Shown one piece after another: positions 28,573 through 37,407 of a stretch of DNA of 64,000 nucleotides. Below the pieces are notes generated by a model. That model saw only the letters and a list, made by a program, of their open reading frames with translations, was not told the origin of the DNA and made no database searches. The number at the start of each line of letters is the position of its first letter. The stretch's first letter is position 1. A program made the translations under genes and the position numbers. The DNA lies in NCBI GenBank assembly GCA_017623605.1, contig JAGAOR010000015.1:1-64000 (forward strand), given 5' to 3'. The DNA is from Clostridia bacterium. GTDB lineage: Bacteria; Bacillota; Clostridia; Christensenellales; Borkfalkiaceae.

Positions 28573-28950
28573 ATGCAATTAAAAAAGGTAGCAACGGAAA
28601 AAGCACCCCAAGCAATCGGACCGTATTCACAGGCGATTGATTGCGGGGAAATCGTGTTTACGTCGGGGCAGATCCCCATCAATCCCGCAACGGGGAACGT
28701 TGAGGCGGTTACTATTGAAGAACAAACTGAACAGGTAATGAAAAACCTTGGCGAAGTGTTAAAAGCGGCGGGGAGCTCGTTTCAAAAAGCGATTAAGACG
28801 ACTTGCTTTTTGGCGGATATTGCTGATTTTGCGGCGTTTAACGGCGTATATGCGAAGTATTTTACGGAAAAGCCCGCGAGAAGCTGCGTCGCCGTCAAGG
28901 ATTTGCCTAAGGGCGTGAAAGTGGAAGTGGAAGTAATCGCGGCGAAATGA
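28573..28950 (+). CDS. ridA: RidA-family enamine/imine deaminase
   Basis: A 125-aa trimeric protein that hydrolyses the 2-aminoacrylate-type enamines and imines released by PLP enzymes such as IlvA. Family signatures are APQAIGPYSQAI at residues 11-22, FTSGQIPINP, and the active-site Arg in EKPARSCVAV. It lies 20 bases after ilvA, a functional pair. Confidence 0.95.
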   Translation: MQLKKVATEKAPQAIGPYSQAIDCGEIVFTSGQIPINPATGNVEAVTIEEQTEQVMKNLGEVLKAAGSSFQKAIKTTCFLADIADFAAFNGVYAKYFTEKPARSCVAVKDLPKGVKVEVEVIAAK

Positions 28951-29044
28951 CGAGGGTGCGCACGGCCGCTTGCCGCGATATTTGTGGCGACACTTACGGT
29001 GGCGGTTACAATAGCGCGCAATAAGAAGGAAAAGGGGAAAAAGA

Positions 29045-30277
29045 ATGGGGAAAGAGGAAAAGCGAAAGGCTTTGGAAAAAGATAGGCAATTACAGCTAAA
29101 AGGCGCGGCGACGGAGGTGTTGTTCGCGCTTTTACGCTATGAAATGCGCGGTGTGGAAATTGCCGAAGAAGTAAAAGAAAGACTATATGACGACGAGCTT
29201 TTGCAAGCGTTATACCAAACGTCGAAAGCACACGATCTCGCACATTTGGTTGCCGACGCGCTTTTTAAAAACCGATTGATCGAGCGGGAATCTGCGGCGG
29301 GACAGGCGTTTGCAAAGCAACTGCATACGGCAATCTTCCGTTTTGAACAAATTCGTTACGAACTCGAAAGTATACGCGCTCTTTTGTCGGAAATGAAAAT
29401 CCGTCATTTACCCTTAAAGGGCTCGGTCGTTCGTGCGCTCTATCCAGAGCCGTGGATGCGCACGAGCTGTGATATTGATATTTACGTGCGGGAAGAGGAT
29501 TTAGACGAGGCGGCAAGCGGGCTCGTGGAAAAGCTTGGGTATCGAAACGACGGAAAAGGTCCGCACGATATACAGTTGTTCGCCCCCAGCGGCGTGCATT
29601 TGGAATTGCACTACGATTTGATTGAAGATTCGGTTTTTCCTAAATTTGCAAAAGCTTTATCGCAGATTTGGAAAAATGCGCAACCACTTCAAGAGAGTGG
29701 TTATACGTATAAAATGACGGACGAGGATTTTTATTTTTACCATATTGCGCACACCGCCAAGCATTTACGGAACGGCGGGTGTGGGATTCGCGCGTTTATT
29801 GATTTGTGGTATTTGGAAAAATCGTTGTCCTACGATAAGGAAAAGACGGAAAAGCTTTTGAGTGAATGTGGGCTGTTAAAGTTCGCGAATGCGGCGAGAA
29901 AACTTGCGGGCGTATGGATCGGTGGAGAAGAACACGACGAGCTATCGCGGGAAACGGAAACTTACATTTTAAAAGGAGGGAGCTACGGCGTGTTCGAGAA
30001 TACCGTTGCCGTACAAGTGTCCAAGGGGCGTTTCCGTTATTTTCTCGCGCGCGTATTCCCGTCGTATCGGGAAATGACGGGGAAATATCCAAGTTTGAAA
30101 AAATGCCCGATTTTATACCCCTTTTATATCGTGAGGCGATGGTTTAATTTGCTGTTTGTCAAAGGTCGTGCGAAAAATTCTCTGCGAGAATGGAACGTCG
30201 CTATGGAAAAGTCCAAGGGAAACCGATCGAAAAATTTGCTCAAAGAGCTTGGATTGCACGAAACGGACATCAAATAA
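29045..30277 (+). CDS. Putative nucleotidyltransferase-family protein (NTP_transf_5-like)
   Basis: A 410-aa protein resembling the NTP_transf_5 group. The key block is LPLKGSVVRALYPEPWMRTSCDIDIYV near residues 118-144, where SCDIDIYV provides the DxD-type acidic pair of a nucleotidyltransferase. Further parts include HLELHYDLIED and a family-typical HIAHTAKH. Such proteins are often near surface-polysaccharide or peptide clusters, and this one sits at the left edge of the polysaccharide locus. Its substrate is unknown. A hairpin terminator follows at 30392. Confidence 0.65.
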   Translation: MGKEEKRKALEKDRQLQLKGAATEVLFALLRYEMRGVEIAEEVKERLYDDELLQALYQTSKAHDLAHLVADALFKNRLIERESAAGQAFAKQLHTAIFRFEQIRYELESIRALLSEMKIRHLPLKGSVVRALYPEPWMRTSCDIDIYVREEDLDEAASGLVEKLGYRNDGKGPHDIQLFAPSGVHLELHYDLIEDSVFPKFAKALSQIWKNAQPLQESGYTYKMTDEDFYFYHIAHTAKHLRNGGCGIRAFIDLWYLEKSLSYDKEKTEKLLSECGLLKFANAARKLAGVWIGGEEHDELSRETETYILKGGSYGVFENTVAVQVSKGRFRYFLARVFPSYREMTGKYPSLKKCPILYPFYIVRRWFNLLFVKGRAKNSLREWNVAMEKSKGNRSKNLLKELGLHETDIK

Positions 30278-30327
30278 AAAAGAGAATAAATAATAAATAA
30301 AAAATAATAAATTATAAAACGGTGGGG

Positions 30328-30345
30328 GCAGGTATTTGACGAACG
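30328..30345. repeat. 18-bp repeat GCAGGTATTTGACGAACG, copy 2
   Basis: Identical to 27324-27341 and preceded here by GTGGGG, giving a full GGGGGCAGGT motif at 30324-30333. Confidence 0.6.
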
Positions 30346-30391
30346 CTCCACGTCAAGGTGTAGGGCGGGTGAAAAACGTAAAAAAAGGAAA

Positions 30392-30426
30392 AAAAGAGGA
30401 GCATTGACGGCAACGCTCCTCTTTTA
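30392..30426 (+). terminator. Terminator before the polysaccharide operon
   Basis: AAGAGGAGC (30394-30402) pairs with GCTCCTCTT (30415-30423) around a 12-base loop and runs into TTTAAA. It isolates the polysaccharide promoter from the gene upstream. Confidence 0.65.
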
Positions 30427-30472
30427 AATTGACGGCAAAAATCGCAAAAAATAGAGAAACTTGCTTAAATCG

Positions 30473-30501
30473 TTGACAAATCTTTTTCAGAGTGGTATAA
30501 T
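30473..30501 (+). promoter_or_regulatory. Promoter of the polysaccharide operon
   Basis: TTGACA (30473-30478), 17-base spacer and TATAAT (30496-30501) with an extended TG-G before the -10. About 97 bases of leader follow before ATG 30599. No other strong promoter was noticed until 52642, so most of the locus may be one transcript. Confidence 0.8.
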
Positions 30502-30598
30502 ACATTATATATGAGAGTGTAGTCTGCGTAAAAAAGGAACGTAGACAGGGGTAGACGATTACTTTTGGTGTATGGGGAACGACATACGAAGGACAGTT

Positions 30599-32527
30599 AT
30601 GAAAAAACAAAGTATCAGGCGTTTGAATAGAGGATTGTTGTTATTGCTCGACGTGGCTTCCATTTGCGTTGCGCTGTTATTTGCGTATATGGCGACGATC
30701 GAGGGACAGGAGATTACCGTGCCTTTGGCAATTTGGGCAGTCGGGAACGTAGTCCTCGCGCTGATACTTTTTGCTGTTTTTGGGCTGTACGCGTTGCTTT
30801 TTAAATCGGTCGGCGTCGTGGAAATGGCGAAGGTCGTGGCGTGCTCGGTATTGATTATGGGAGCGAACGCCGCGTTCGTTATCTTTACCGGCGCAAAGTG
30901 CGTGCGGCTTGCGACGGCAATCGTTTATACGCTTACTCTTGCCGTGCTCGTAATGCTCGTGCGCTCTTTCCGCAGATTGCTCAACGCGCTTAAATATCAT
31001 TTCGCCGACACGCACGCCGCGGAAAAGACGAGAGTTATGATCGTCGGCGGCGGCGAGGCGGGGCTTGCCGTGATCAAGGAAATGCAAAGCTCGGATAAGA
31101 TCTCTTATAAGCCCGTTTGTATCGCGGACGATAAAATTGAAAAGCAGGGTATGTATTTGAGCGACGTGAAGATCGCGGGAACGACGTCCGACGTGAAGCG
31201 ACTCGCCGAAAAATATAAGGTGCAGGAAATTTTTATCACCATTCCCTCCCTTTGCAAAAAGAAATTAAGCGAGATTGTCAAACGGTGTCAAGAATGTAAT
31301 TGTCCCGTGAAGATTTTGCCTGGTATGTATCAACTTGCTTCGGGACAGGTTACCGTGTCGAGCTTGCGTCACGTGGAGGTGCAGGACCTGCTTGGACGTG
31401 ATCAAGTGAACGTCAATCTTGACGAGATTATGGGCTACATTGAAGATAAGGTGGTGCTCGTTACGGGCGGTGGCGGTTCGATCGGAAGTGAGCTTTGCCG
31501 TCAGATCGCTACCCATAATCCTAAAACGTTGATTATTCTCGACGCGTATGAAAATAATGCGTACGACATAGAACAAGAGCTCAAACGTAAAAATCCCGAA
31601 TTGCATTTGCTTACGCTTATCGCGAGCGTTCGCGAAGAAATGAAAATGCGCGACGTGTTCGACAAATACCGTCCGCAAATCGTATTCCACGCCGCCGCGC
31701 ACAAGCACGTGCCGCTTATGGAAACGAGCCCTTGCGAAGCGGTTAAAAATAACGTGTACGGGACTTGGAACGTGGCGAAATGCGCCGACGAGTTCGGTGT
31801 GGAAACGTTCGTGCAAATCTCGACGGATAAGGCGGTGAACCCGACGAATATTATGGGTGCGACCAAGCGTATTTGCGAGATGATCATTCAAACAATCGGC
31901 AAAAAGAGTGAGAAGACGAAATTCGTTGCCGTGCGCTTTGGGAACGTGTTGGGCTCGAACGGTTCGGTAATACCGCTTTTCCAAAAACAAATCGCAGAGG
32001 GCGGTCCCGTTACCGTTACGCATCAGGATATTATCCGCTATTTTATGACAATTCCCGAAGCCGTGTCGCTCGTGTTGCAGGCGGGAGCGTATGCAAAGGG
32101 CGGGCAGATCTTCGTTTTGGATATGGGCGAACCGGTCAAAATTTACGATTTGGCGTATAATTTGATTAAGCTTTCGGGCTACGAGCCGAACGTGGATATA
32201 GACATTGTGTGTACGGGTTTACGGCCGGGTGAAAAACTGTTTGAAGAACGGCTTATGGCGGAAGAAGGGCTGACGAGAACGCCCAACGGGCTTATCAATA
32301 TCGCCAAACCCATTCCTTTGGACGAAACGAAATTCTTCCCCGTTTTGGAACGGCTTTGCAAGGAAGCGTATGCGGAAACGGACGATATGAAAAAATCGGT
32401 GAAAGAGCTCGTGCCGACCTATACGATTGATCCACGAGACTCGGTTGCCGAAGCACTCGAAACGTGTTGCGGGAACGTGAAAGAGAAAGCGCGCGGCGCG
32501 GCGAAAAAGAAACAGAAAGGCGCGTAA
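30599..32527 (+). CDS. Membrane nucleotide-sugar 4,6-dehydratase (PglF/WbpM-like)
   Basis: Expected to convert UDP-GlcNAc to the 4-keto-6-deoxy sugar, the first step toward bacillosamine-type sugars. The 642-aa protein has four N-terminal membrane helices, a Rossmann-like middle domain (VMIVGGGEAGLAVI) and a C-terminal SDR domain with VLVTGGGGSIGSEL near residue 288. In the catalytic region the usual Tyr-x3-Lys is replaced by MGATK, as in WbpM and PglF. ATG 30599 is chosen because GAAGGA precedes it; an in-frame ATG at 30572 lacks this. It begins a PglF-E-C-D-like set. Confidence 0.88.
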   Translation: MKKQSIRRLNRGLLLLLDVASICVALLFAYMATIEGQEITVPLAIWAVGNVVLALILFAVFGLYALLFKSVGVVEMAKVVACSVLIMGANAAFVIFTGAKCVRLATAIVYTLTLAVLVMLVRSFRRLLNALKYHFADTHAAEKTRVMIVGGGEAGLAVIKEMQSSDKISYKPVCIADDKIEKQGMYLSDVKIAGTTSDVKRLAEKYKVQEIFITIPSLCKKKLSEIVKRCQECNCPVKILPGMYQLASGQVTVSSLRHVEVQDLLGRDQVNVNLDEIMGYIEDKVVLVTGGGGSIGSELCRQIATHNPKTLIILDAYENNAYDIEQELKRKNPELHLLTLIASVREEMKMRDVFDKYRPQIVFHAAAHKHVPLMETSPCEAVKNNVYGTWNVAKCADEFGVETFVQISTDKAVNPTNIMGATKRICEMIIQTIGKKSEKTKFVAVRFGNVLGSNGSVIPLFQKQIAEGGPVTVTHQDIIRYFMTIPEAVSLVLQAGAYAKGGQIFVLDMGEPVKIYDLAYNLIKLSGYEPNVDIDIVCTGLRPGEKLFEERLMAEEGLTRTPNGLINIAKPIPLDETKFFPVLERLCKEAYAETDDMKKSVKELVPTYTIDPRDSVAEALETCCGNVKEKARGAAKKKQKGA

Positions 32528-32577
32528 GCGTTTAAGTGGATTTTTTACAAAAAAGAAAAATCGGGGAGTAAGCGGTT

Positions 32578-33711
32578 ATGGAAAGAAAATGGATTAATTT
32601 GGCAACGCCCACTATGCACGGCGAAGAAATGGGATTCGTGCAAGAAGCGTTTGAAAAAAATTGGATTGCGCCTTTAGGCTTTAACTGCGATTCGTTTGAA
32701 GAAGAAGTTTCGTCTTATTTAAGTCAGGGCTTGGAAGAAAAATATCATACGCTTTCACTCTGTTCGGGGTCGTCGGCGTTGCATTTGGCGTATAAATTAG
32801 CGGGCGTGAAGCGTGGGGATATTGTGCTTTGCTCGGATATGACTTTTGCGGCGACGGTGAACCCCGTTTCTTATGAAGGAGGGGTACAGGTATTCGTTGA
32901 TTCCGAACGGGATACGTGGAATATGTCGCCCGAAGCACTTGAAAAAGCTTTTAAAAAATACCCCCAAGCAAAGGTCGTTGCACTTGCGCATTTATACGGT
33001 ACGCCGTCGAAAATGGACGAAATTTTAGACGTTTGTGAAAGATACGGCGCGGTGCTCGTGGAAGACGCTGCGGAATCTCTGTCTGCAACCTATAAGGGCA
33101 GGCAAACGGGTACGTTCGGGAAATATAACGCAATCAGCTTTAACGGGAATAAAATTATCACGACGTCGGGTGGCGGTATGCTGATCACCGAAGAGAAATC
33201 GGCGCGCGACAAGGCGTTTTTCTGGGCAACGCAAGCAAGAGAAAAGGCGGCTTGGTATCAGCACGAGGAGATCGGATATAATTACCGTATGTCCAACGTG
33301 GTGGCAGGAATTGGGCGCGGACAGCTTTTGCATTTGGACGAACACCGAGAAGCGAAAGAGAAAATTTATCGCCGCTACGCAGCGGGCTTGAAAGACTTGC
33401 CTGTGTCTATGAATCCGTACCTCCCCTATACGAAACCGAATTTTTGGCTTTCGTGTATGTTGATCGACGAGGGCGTGAAAACGTCGCCTATGGCGATTTT
33501 GGAAAAACTGAACGCGGCGAATATCGAAACGCGCCCGATTTGGAAACCAATGCATATGCAACCTGTGTTTAAAGGACACGATTTTATTAGTGTTGAGAAA
33601 AAATCTGTTGGCGAGGACGTGTTTGCACGCGGGCTTTGTTTGCCTTCGGATATTAAGATGACGGAAGAAGAGCAAGAGTACGTGATCGAGCAGATCATAA
33701 AATGTTTTTGA
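32578..33711 (+). CDS. DegT/DnrJ/EryC1-family aminotransferase (PglE-like)
   Basis: A PLP-dependent sugar aminotransferase of 377 aa. The PLP lysine is in SFNGNKIITTSGGGML near residue 190, and AEDAAESLSA-type motif VEDAAESL precedes it. By context it should aminate the 4-keto sugar made by the upstream dehydratase to give a UDP-4-amino sugar. The C-terminal RPIWKPMHMQPVF is typical. It lies 50 bases downstream of the dehydratase gene and 13 before the sugar transferase. Confidence 0.88.
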   Translation: MERKWINLATPTMHGEEMGFVQEAFEKNWIAPLGFNCDSFEEEVSSYLSQGLEEKYHTLSLCSGSSALHLAYKLAGVKRGDIVLCSDMTFAATVNPVSYEGGVQVFVDSERDTWNMSPEALEKAFKKYPQAKVVALAHLYGTPSKMDEILDVCERYGAVLVEDAAESLSATYKGRQTGTFGKYNAISFNGNKIITTSGGGMLITEEKSARDKAFFWATQAREKAAWYQHEEIGYNYRMSNVVAGIGRGQLLHLDEHREAKEKIYRRYAAGLKDLPVSMNPYLPYTKPNFWLSCMLIDEGVKTSPMAILEKLNAANIETRPIWKPMHMQPVFKGHDFISVEKKSVGEDVFARGLCLPSDIKMTEEEQEYVIEQIIKCF

Positions 33712-33724
33712 CGGTTGAAAGGTT

Positions 33725-34441
33725 ATGGGAGAATTTTTTAAGCTTTTGATTACGACTTGGTGGGGTATTACCTTGATTTGCCTGGTAGCGGTTACCGTTT
33801 GGGTACTTTTGTCCGCGCTTTTCTATCGGGTGTTCTTCAAACGGTTTTATGATATTGTTTTAAGCGGTTTAGCAATTTTCCTCTTATCTCCCGTGCTTTT
33901 GATTTTGATCGTGCTTGGCGCGATTAAAATGAAAGGTAATCCGTTTTTCACGCAGCTTCGCCCGGGGAAAAAAGGTAAAATTTTCCGCTTAATTAAATTT
34001 CGAACAATGACCTGTGAAAAGGACGAGAACGGAAATTTATTGCCTGACGAGAAGCGGTTGACGAAATACGGCAAGATTTTGCGGAGTACTTCGCTCGACG
34101 AATTGCCCGAGCTTTTCAATATTTTTATCGGGAATATGTCGATCGTCGGTCCGCGCCCGTTACTCGTGGAATATTTGCCTAGGTATAATGATGAGCAAAA
34201 ACGTAGACACGATACGAGACCGGGGTTGACCGGATATGCACAAGTTAATGGAAGAAATGCGATTTCGTGGGAAGAGCGGTTTAAATTGGACGTTTATTAC
34301 GTCGATCATATTAGTTTATTTGGTGATATAGCAATTATATTGAAAACCGTGTTATCGGTTATTAAACGTGAGGGGATTTCGTCTGAAACTTCGGCGACTA
34401 TGGAAGTGTTTATGGGTGAAACGGAGAATAAAGAAGAATGA
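33725..34441 (+). CDS. Phosphoglycosyl transferase (PglC-like sugar transferase)
   Basis: A 238-aa membrane-anchored enzyme that moves a sugar-1-phosphate from UDP onto undecaprenyl phosphate, starting each repeat unit. It has two N-terminal hydrophobic stretches, the reentrant helix region (RFYDIVLSGLAIFLLSPVLL), the catalytic Asp-Glu in STSLDELPELFN and the NMSIVGPRPLL and TRPGLTGYAQVNGRN motifs. The N-terminal 30 residues add a helix beyond the minimal PglC form. It overlaps the acetyltransferase gene by 4 bases. Confidence 0.9.
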   Translation: MGEFFKLLITTWWGITLICLVAVTVWVLLSALFYRVFFKRFYDIVLSGLAIFLLSPVLLILIVLGAIKMKGNPFFTQLRPGKKGKIFRLIKFRTMTCEKDENGNLLPDEKRLTKYGKILRSTSLDELPELFNIFIGNMSIVGPRPLLVEYLPRYNDEQKRRHDTRPGLTGYAQVNGRNAISWEERFKLDVYYVDHISLFGDIAIILKTVLSVIKREGISSETSATMEVFMGETENKEE

Positions 34442-35055
34442 AGCAATTATGTATAATAGGTGCAGGCGGACACGGAAAAGTCGTTGCGGAAATTGCCGAG
34501 CTTCAAAATAAATACGACGCGATCTTTTTTTTAGACGATGCCAACGTTGAATGGTGTGGGGAATATCGGGTCGTAGGAACAGTTTCAGAATATATTAAGC
34601 ATGTAAAAACATGCGATTTTGTCGTTGCGATTGGAAATAATGAAAATAGGAAAAAGATTATCGAGCAATTGTTAAAGGCAAACGCTGTATTTCCTACGTT
34701 GATTCATCCCTGTAGTACGGTGTCGAAAAGCGCAAAAATTGAACTTGGTTGCGTTGTTATGGCTGGGGCAATTGTGAACGCAGACGCAAGGATAGGAAGG
34801 GGGACAATTTTAAATACTTGTTGTTCTGTGGACCATGATAATAACATCGGAAAGTATTGTCATATATCTGTTGGGGCGCATTTAGCTGGAACGGTTGAAG
34901 TGGGCGATTGTGCGTTTATTGGAGCAGGCGCAACAGTAAAAAATAATGTTACGATTTGCACGAATGCAATTGTGGGCGCAGGTGCGGTCGTGCTGAGAGA
35001 TATTACGGAAAGTGGAACGTATATAGGAGTTCCTGCAAAAAAAATGAAAGCATAA
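34438..35055 (+). CDS. PglD/NeuD-family sugar acetyltransferase
   Basis: A 205-aa acetyltransferase with the small N-terminal sugar-nucleotide domain (CIIGAGGHGKVVAEIAE) and a left-handed beta-helix of hexapeptide repeats (GCVVMAGAIVNADARIGRG, GDCAFIGAGATVKNN). The catalytic His lies in CSVDHDNNIG. In context it would acetylate the 4-amino sugar, giving UDP-N,N'-diacetylbacillosamine. CATG sites, almost absent in the flanking chromosome, begin here (three in this gene). Confidence 0.85.
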   Translation: MKQLCIIGAGGHGKVVAEIAELQNKYDAIFFLDDANVEWCGEYRVVGTVSEYIKHVKTCDFVVAIGNNENRKKIIEQLLKANAVFPTLIHPCSTVSKSAKIELGCVVMAGAIVNADARIGRGTILNTCCSVDHDNNIGKYCHISVGAHLAGTVEVGDCAFIGAGATVKNNVTICTNAIVGAGAVVLRDITESGTYIGVPAKKMKA

Positions 35056-35097
35056 GAGAATAGGCGAATAAAATTGCAATAAGAGGGTAAATGAATT

Positions 35098-36318
35098 TTG
35101 AACGTAATTTTTTTAACAATTGGCAGAATGCATAATATTCAACAATCGGGGATTTACACGGATTTGTTGCGTAAGTTCCGCGAGGAGGGACATACTGTAT
35201 ATGCCGTAAGCGCAAATGAAAAGAGAAATGGTGGAAAAACGGAAATCATTGACGCAAACGGTGTGCATATATTGCGTGTAAAAACAGGCAATATCACCAA
35301 ATGCGGTCTAATTGAAAAGGGCATATCGACGCTTAAAATCGAGGGACAATTCATTCGCGCTATTAAAAAATATTTAAAAGACGTCAAATTCGATTTGATT
35401 ATGTATTCCACGCCGCCGATCACGTTTGCGAAAGTAGTGAAGTTTATCAAAAAGCGTGATCACGCAAAAAGTTATTTGTTGTTAAAAGATATTTTTCCGC
35501 AAAATGCCGTGGATATTGGTGTTTTGAAAACAGGCGGATTGAAAGGATTTATTTATAAGTTTTTCAGAAAAAAAGAAAAAGATTTATATGCGTTTTCTGA
35601 TAAGATCGGGTGTATGAGTCAAGCAAATTGTGATTACGTATTGAAGCAGAATCCCGAAATTGATGCGTCGAAAGTCGAGATTTGTCCAAATAGTGTTAAA
35701 GTACAGGACTTACGTTTGAAAAAATCCGACGCTTTGGCAATGAGAGAAAAATACGGAATTCCCGTAGATAAAAAAGTATTCGTTTACGGGGGCAATTTGG
35801 GAAAACCCCAAGGAATTCCATTTTTAATCGAATGCTTGCGTTCGCAAGAAAAAAATCAAAAAGCCTTTTTCTTAATTGTTGGTAGCGGTACGGAATTTGT
35901 TTTATTAGAAAAGTATTTTGAGGAAGCAAAGCCGCAAAATATGAAATTGATGAAAAGTTTGCCAAAAGCCGATTATGATAAAATGGTGGCGGCATGCGAC
36001 GTTGGTATGATTTTCTTGGATCACCGTTTTACAATTCCCAATTTCCCGTCGAGATTGCTTGCGTATATGCAAGCAGGCGTGCCGGTGCTCGCTTGTACTG
36101 ATCCTAATACGGACGTGGGGAAAGTGATTGAACAAGGCAGTTTTGGTTGGTGGTGTGAGAGTAACGACGTTTCGGCGTTTGATAAATGCGTGAATCTTGT
36201 AACTGGTTTGTCGGAAGAAGAGTATCAAGCTATGCAGGATAATGCCCTTGCATATTTGAAAGAAAATTATTCGGTTGATATAGCTTATCAAGTGATTACG
36301 AGTGGAGTGAAAGAATGA
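35098..36318 (+). CDS. Glycosyltransferase family 4 (WbuB-like)
   Basis: A 406-aa GT-B transferase. The N-terminal GIYTDLLRKFREEGHTVYAVS and DIFPQNAVDIGVL and the C-terminal FPSRLLAYMQAGVPVLACTD are features of the WbuB group, whose E. coli O26 member is linked to N-acetyl-L-fucosamine transfer. That would match the fnlABC-like genes downstream; the link is inference. The start is a TTG with AAGAGGG about 10 bases upstream; no in-frame ATG is close. It overlaps the next gene by 4 bases. Confidence 0.8.
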   Translation: MNVIFLTIGRMHNIQQSGIYTDLLRKFREEGHTVYAVSANEKRNGGKTEIIDANGVHILRVKTGNITKCGLIEKGISTLKIEGQFIRAIKKYLKDVKFDLIMYSTPPITFAKVVKFIKKRDHAKSYLLLKDIFPQNAVDIGVLKTGGLKGFIYKFFRKKEKDLYAFSDKIGCMSQANCDYVLKQNPEIDASKVEICPNSVKVQDLRLKKSDALAMREKYGIPVDKKVFVYGGNLGKPQGIPFLIECLRSQEKNQKAFFLIVGSGTEFVLLEKYFEEAKPQNMKLMKSLPKADYDKMVAACDVGMIFLDHRFTIPNFPSRLLAYMQAGVPVLACTDPNTDVGKVIEQGSFGWWCESNDVSAFDKCVNLVTGLSEEEYQAMQDNALAYLKENYSVDIAYQVITSGVKE

Positions 36319-37400
36319 AAATTCTTCTTTTAGGTTTTTCAAAAATTAAATATATGCCGTATGCTAATTTTTATTTGGATAACCTGAATAAAACGAAACA
36401 CGATATTCATTTATTGTATTGGAATCGTGATTTGAAAGAGGAAGACACCGAGCAATATCAAAGCTATACCTTGCATGAATTTAAATGTTATCAAGAAGAT
36501 GAGATTTCTAAGGTTTCAAAGATTAAAAATTTTTGGAAATATAGAGCGTATGCATTAAAGATTATTAAGCAACAAAAATTCGATTTTATCATTGTTCTTC
36601 ATTCGCTTCCCGGGGTACTTATTGCAAAGAAATTAAGAAAACAATATCCAGGGAAATATATATTCGATTATAGAGATTCCACGTATGAGAAATTTGCTCC
36701 ATATAAAAAGATAATTGCCAATTTAGTAAATTATTCTTACGCTACGTTTGTAAGTAGCGATGGGTTTCGGAAATTTCTTCCACAGTCGGAAAAAATTTAT
36801 ACGTCGCATAATATTTTAACGGATTCCTTAAACCACAGAAAGGAAAAACATCAAAATGGCGTAGTTTCGGATAAAATTCGGATCGCATTTTGGGGATTTA
36901 TTCGTCATGAAGCTCTGAATCAGGAGATAATTAAAAAAATAGCAAAAGATAAACGTTTTGAATTGCATTATTATGGCAGGGAACAAACAACAGCGTTAAA
37001 TTTAAAAAAATATACTCACGAAATCGGAGCCGAAAACGTATTTTTTCACGGCGAATATAAGCCGAAAGATCGGTATGATTTCGTAAAAAATACGGATATT
37101 ATTCATAACGTTTATTATGATAATAACATGATGATTGCAATGGGTAATAAATATTATGACGGGATTATTTTTTATCTACCGCAAATTTGCATGAACGGTT
37201 CGTTTATGGGTGAGAGCGTTGAAAAAAACGGCATTGGTTGGCAAGTCAATCCGTATGACGAAGATTTTACCGAAAGGCTTTATGTAAATTATAAAAGTAT
37301 ACAAAGTGATGGTTTCTATAATCGTTGCGATAAGCGATTGGAAGAAGTGCTAAAAGAATATCGTGCTGGGGTAGCAATTGTAAAAGAGATAAGGAGGTAA
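36315..37400 (+). CDS. Putative glycosyltransferase, GT4-like
   Basis: A 361-aa protein that looks like a diverged GT-B glycosyltransferase. The N-terminal half has a FDFIIVLHSLPGVLIAKKL Rossmann strand pair and YIFDYRDSTYE; the C-terminal half has RIAFWGFIRHEALNQEII, the usual start of the donor domain, and a late IGWQVNPYDEDF. The classic EX7E pair is not clear. It is AT-rich compared with the flanks and overlaps the previous gene. The sugar is unknown. Confidence 0.65.
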   Translation: MKILLLGFSKIKYMPYANFYLDNLNKTKHDIHLLYWNRDLKEEDTEQYQSYTLHEFKCYQEDEISKVSKIKNFWKYRAYALKIIKQQKFDFIIVLHSLPGVLIAKKLRKQYPGKYIFDYRDSTYEKFAPYKKIIANLVNYSYATFVSSDGFRKFLPQSEKIYTSHNILTDSLNHRKEKHQNGVVSDKIRIAFWGFIRHEALNQEIIKKIAKDKRFELHYYGREQTTALNLKKYTHEIGAENVFFHGEYKPKDRYDFVKNTDIIHNVYYDNNMMIAMGNKYYDGIIFYLPQICMNGSFMGESVEKNGIGWQVNPYDEDFTERLYVNYKSIQSDGFYNRCDKRLEEVLKEYRAGVAIVKEIRR

Positions 37401-37407
37401 AATAGAG

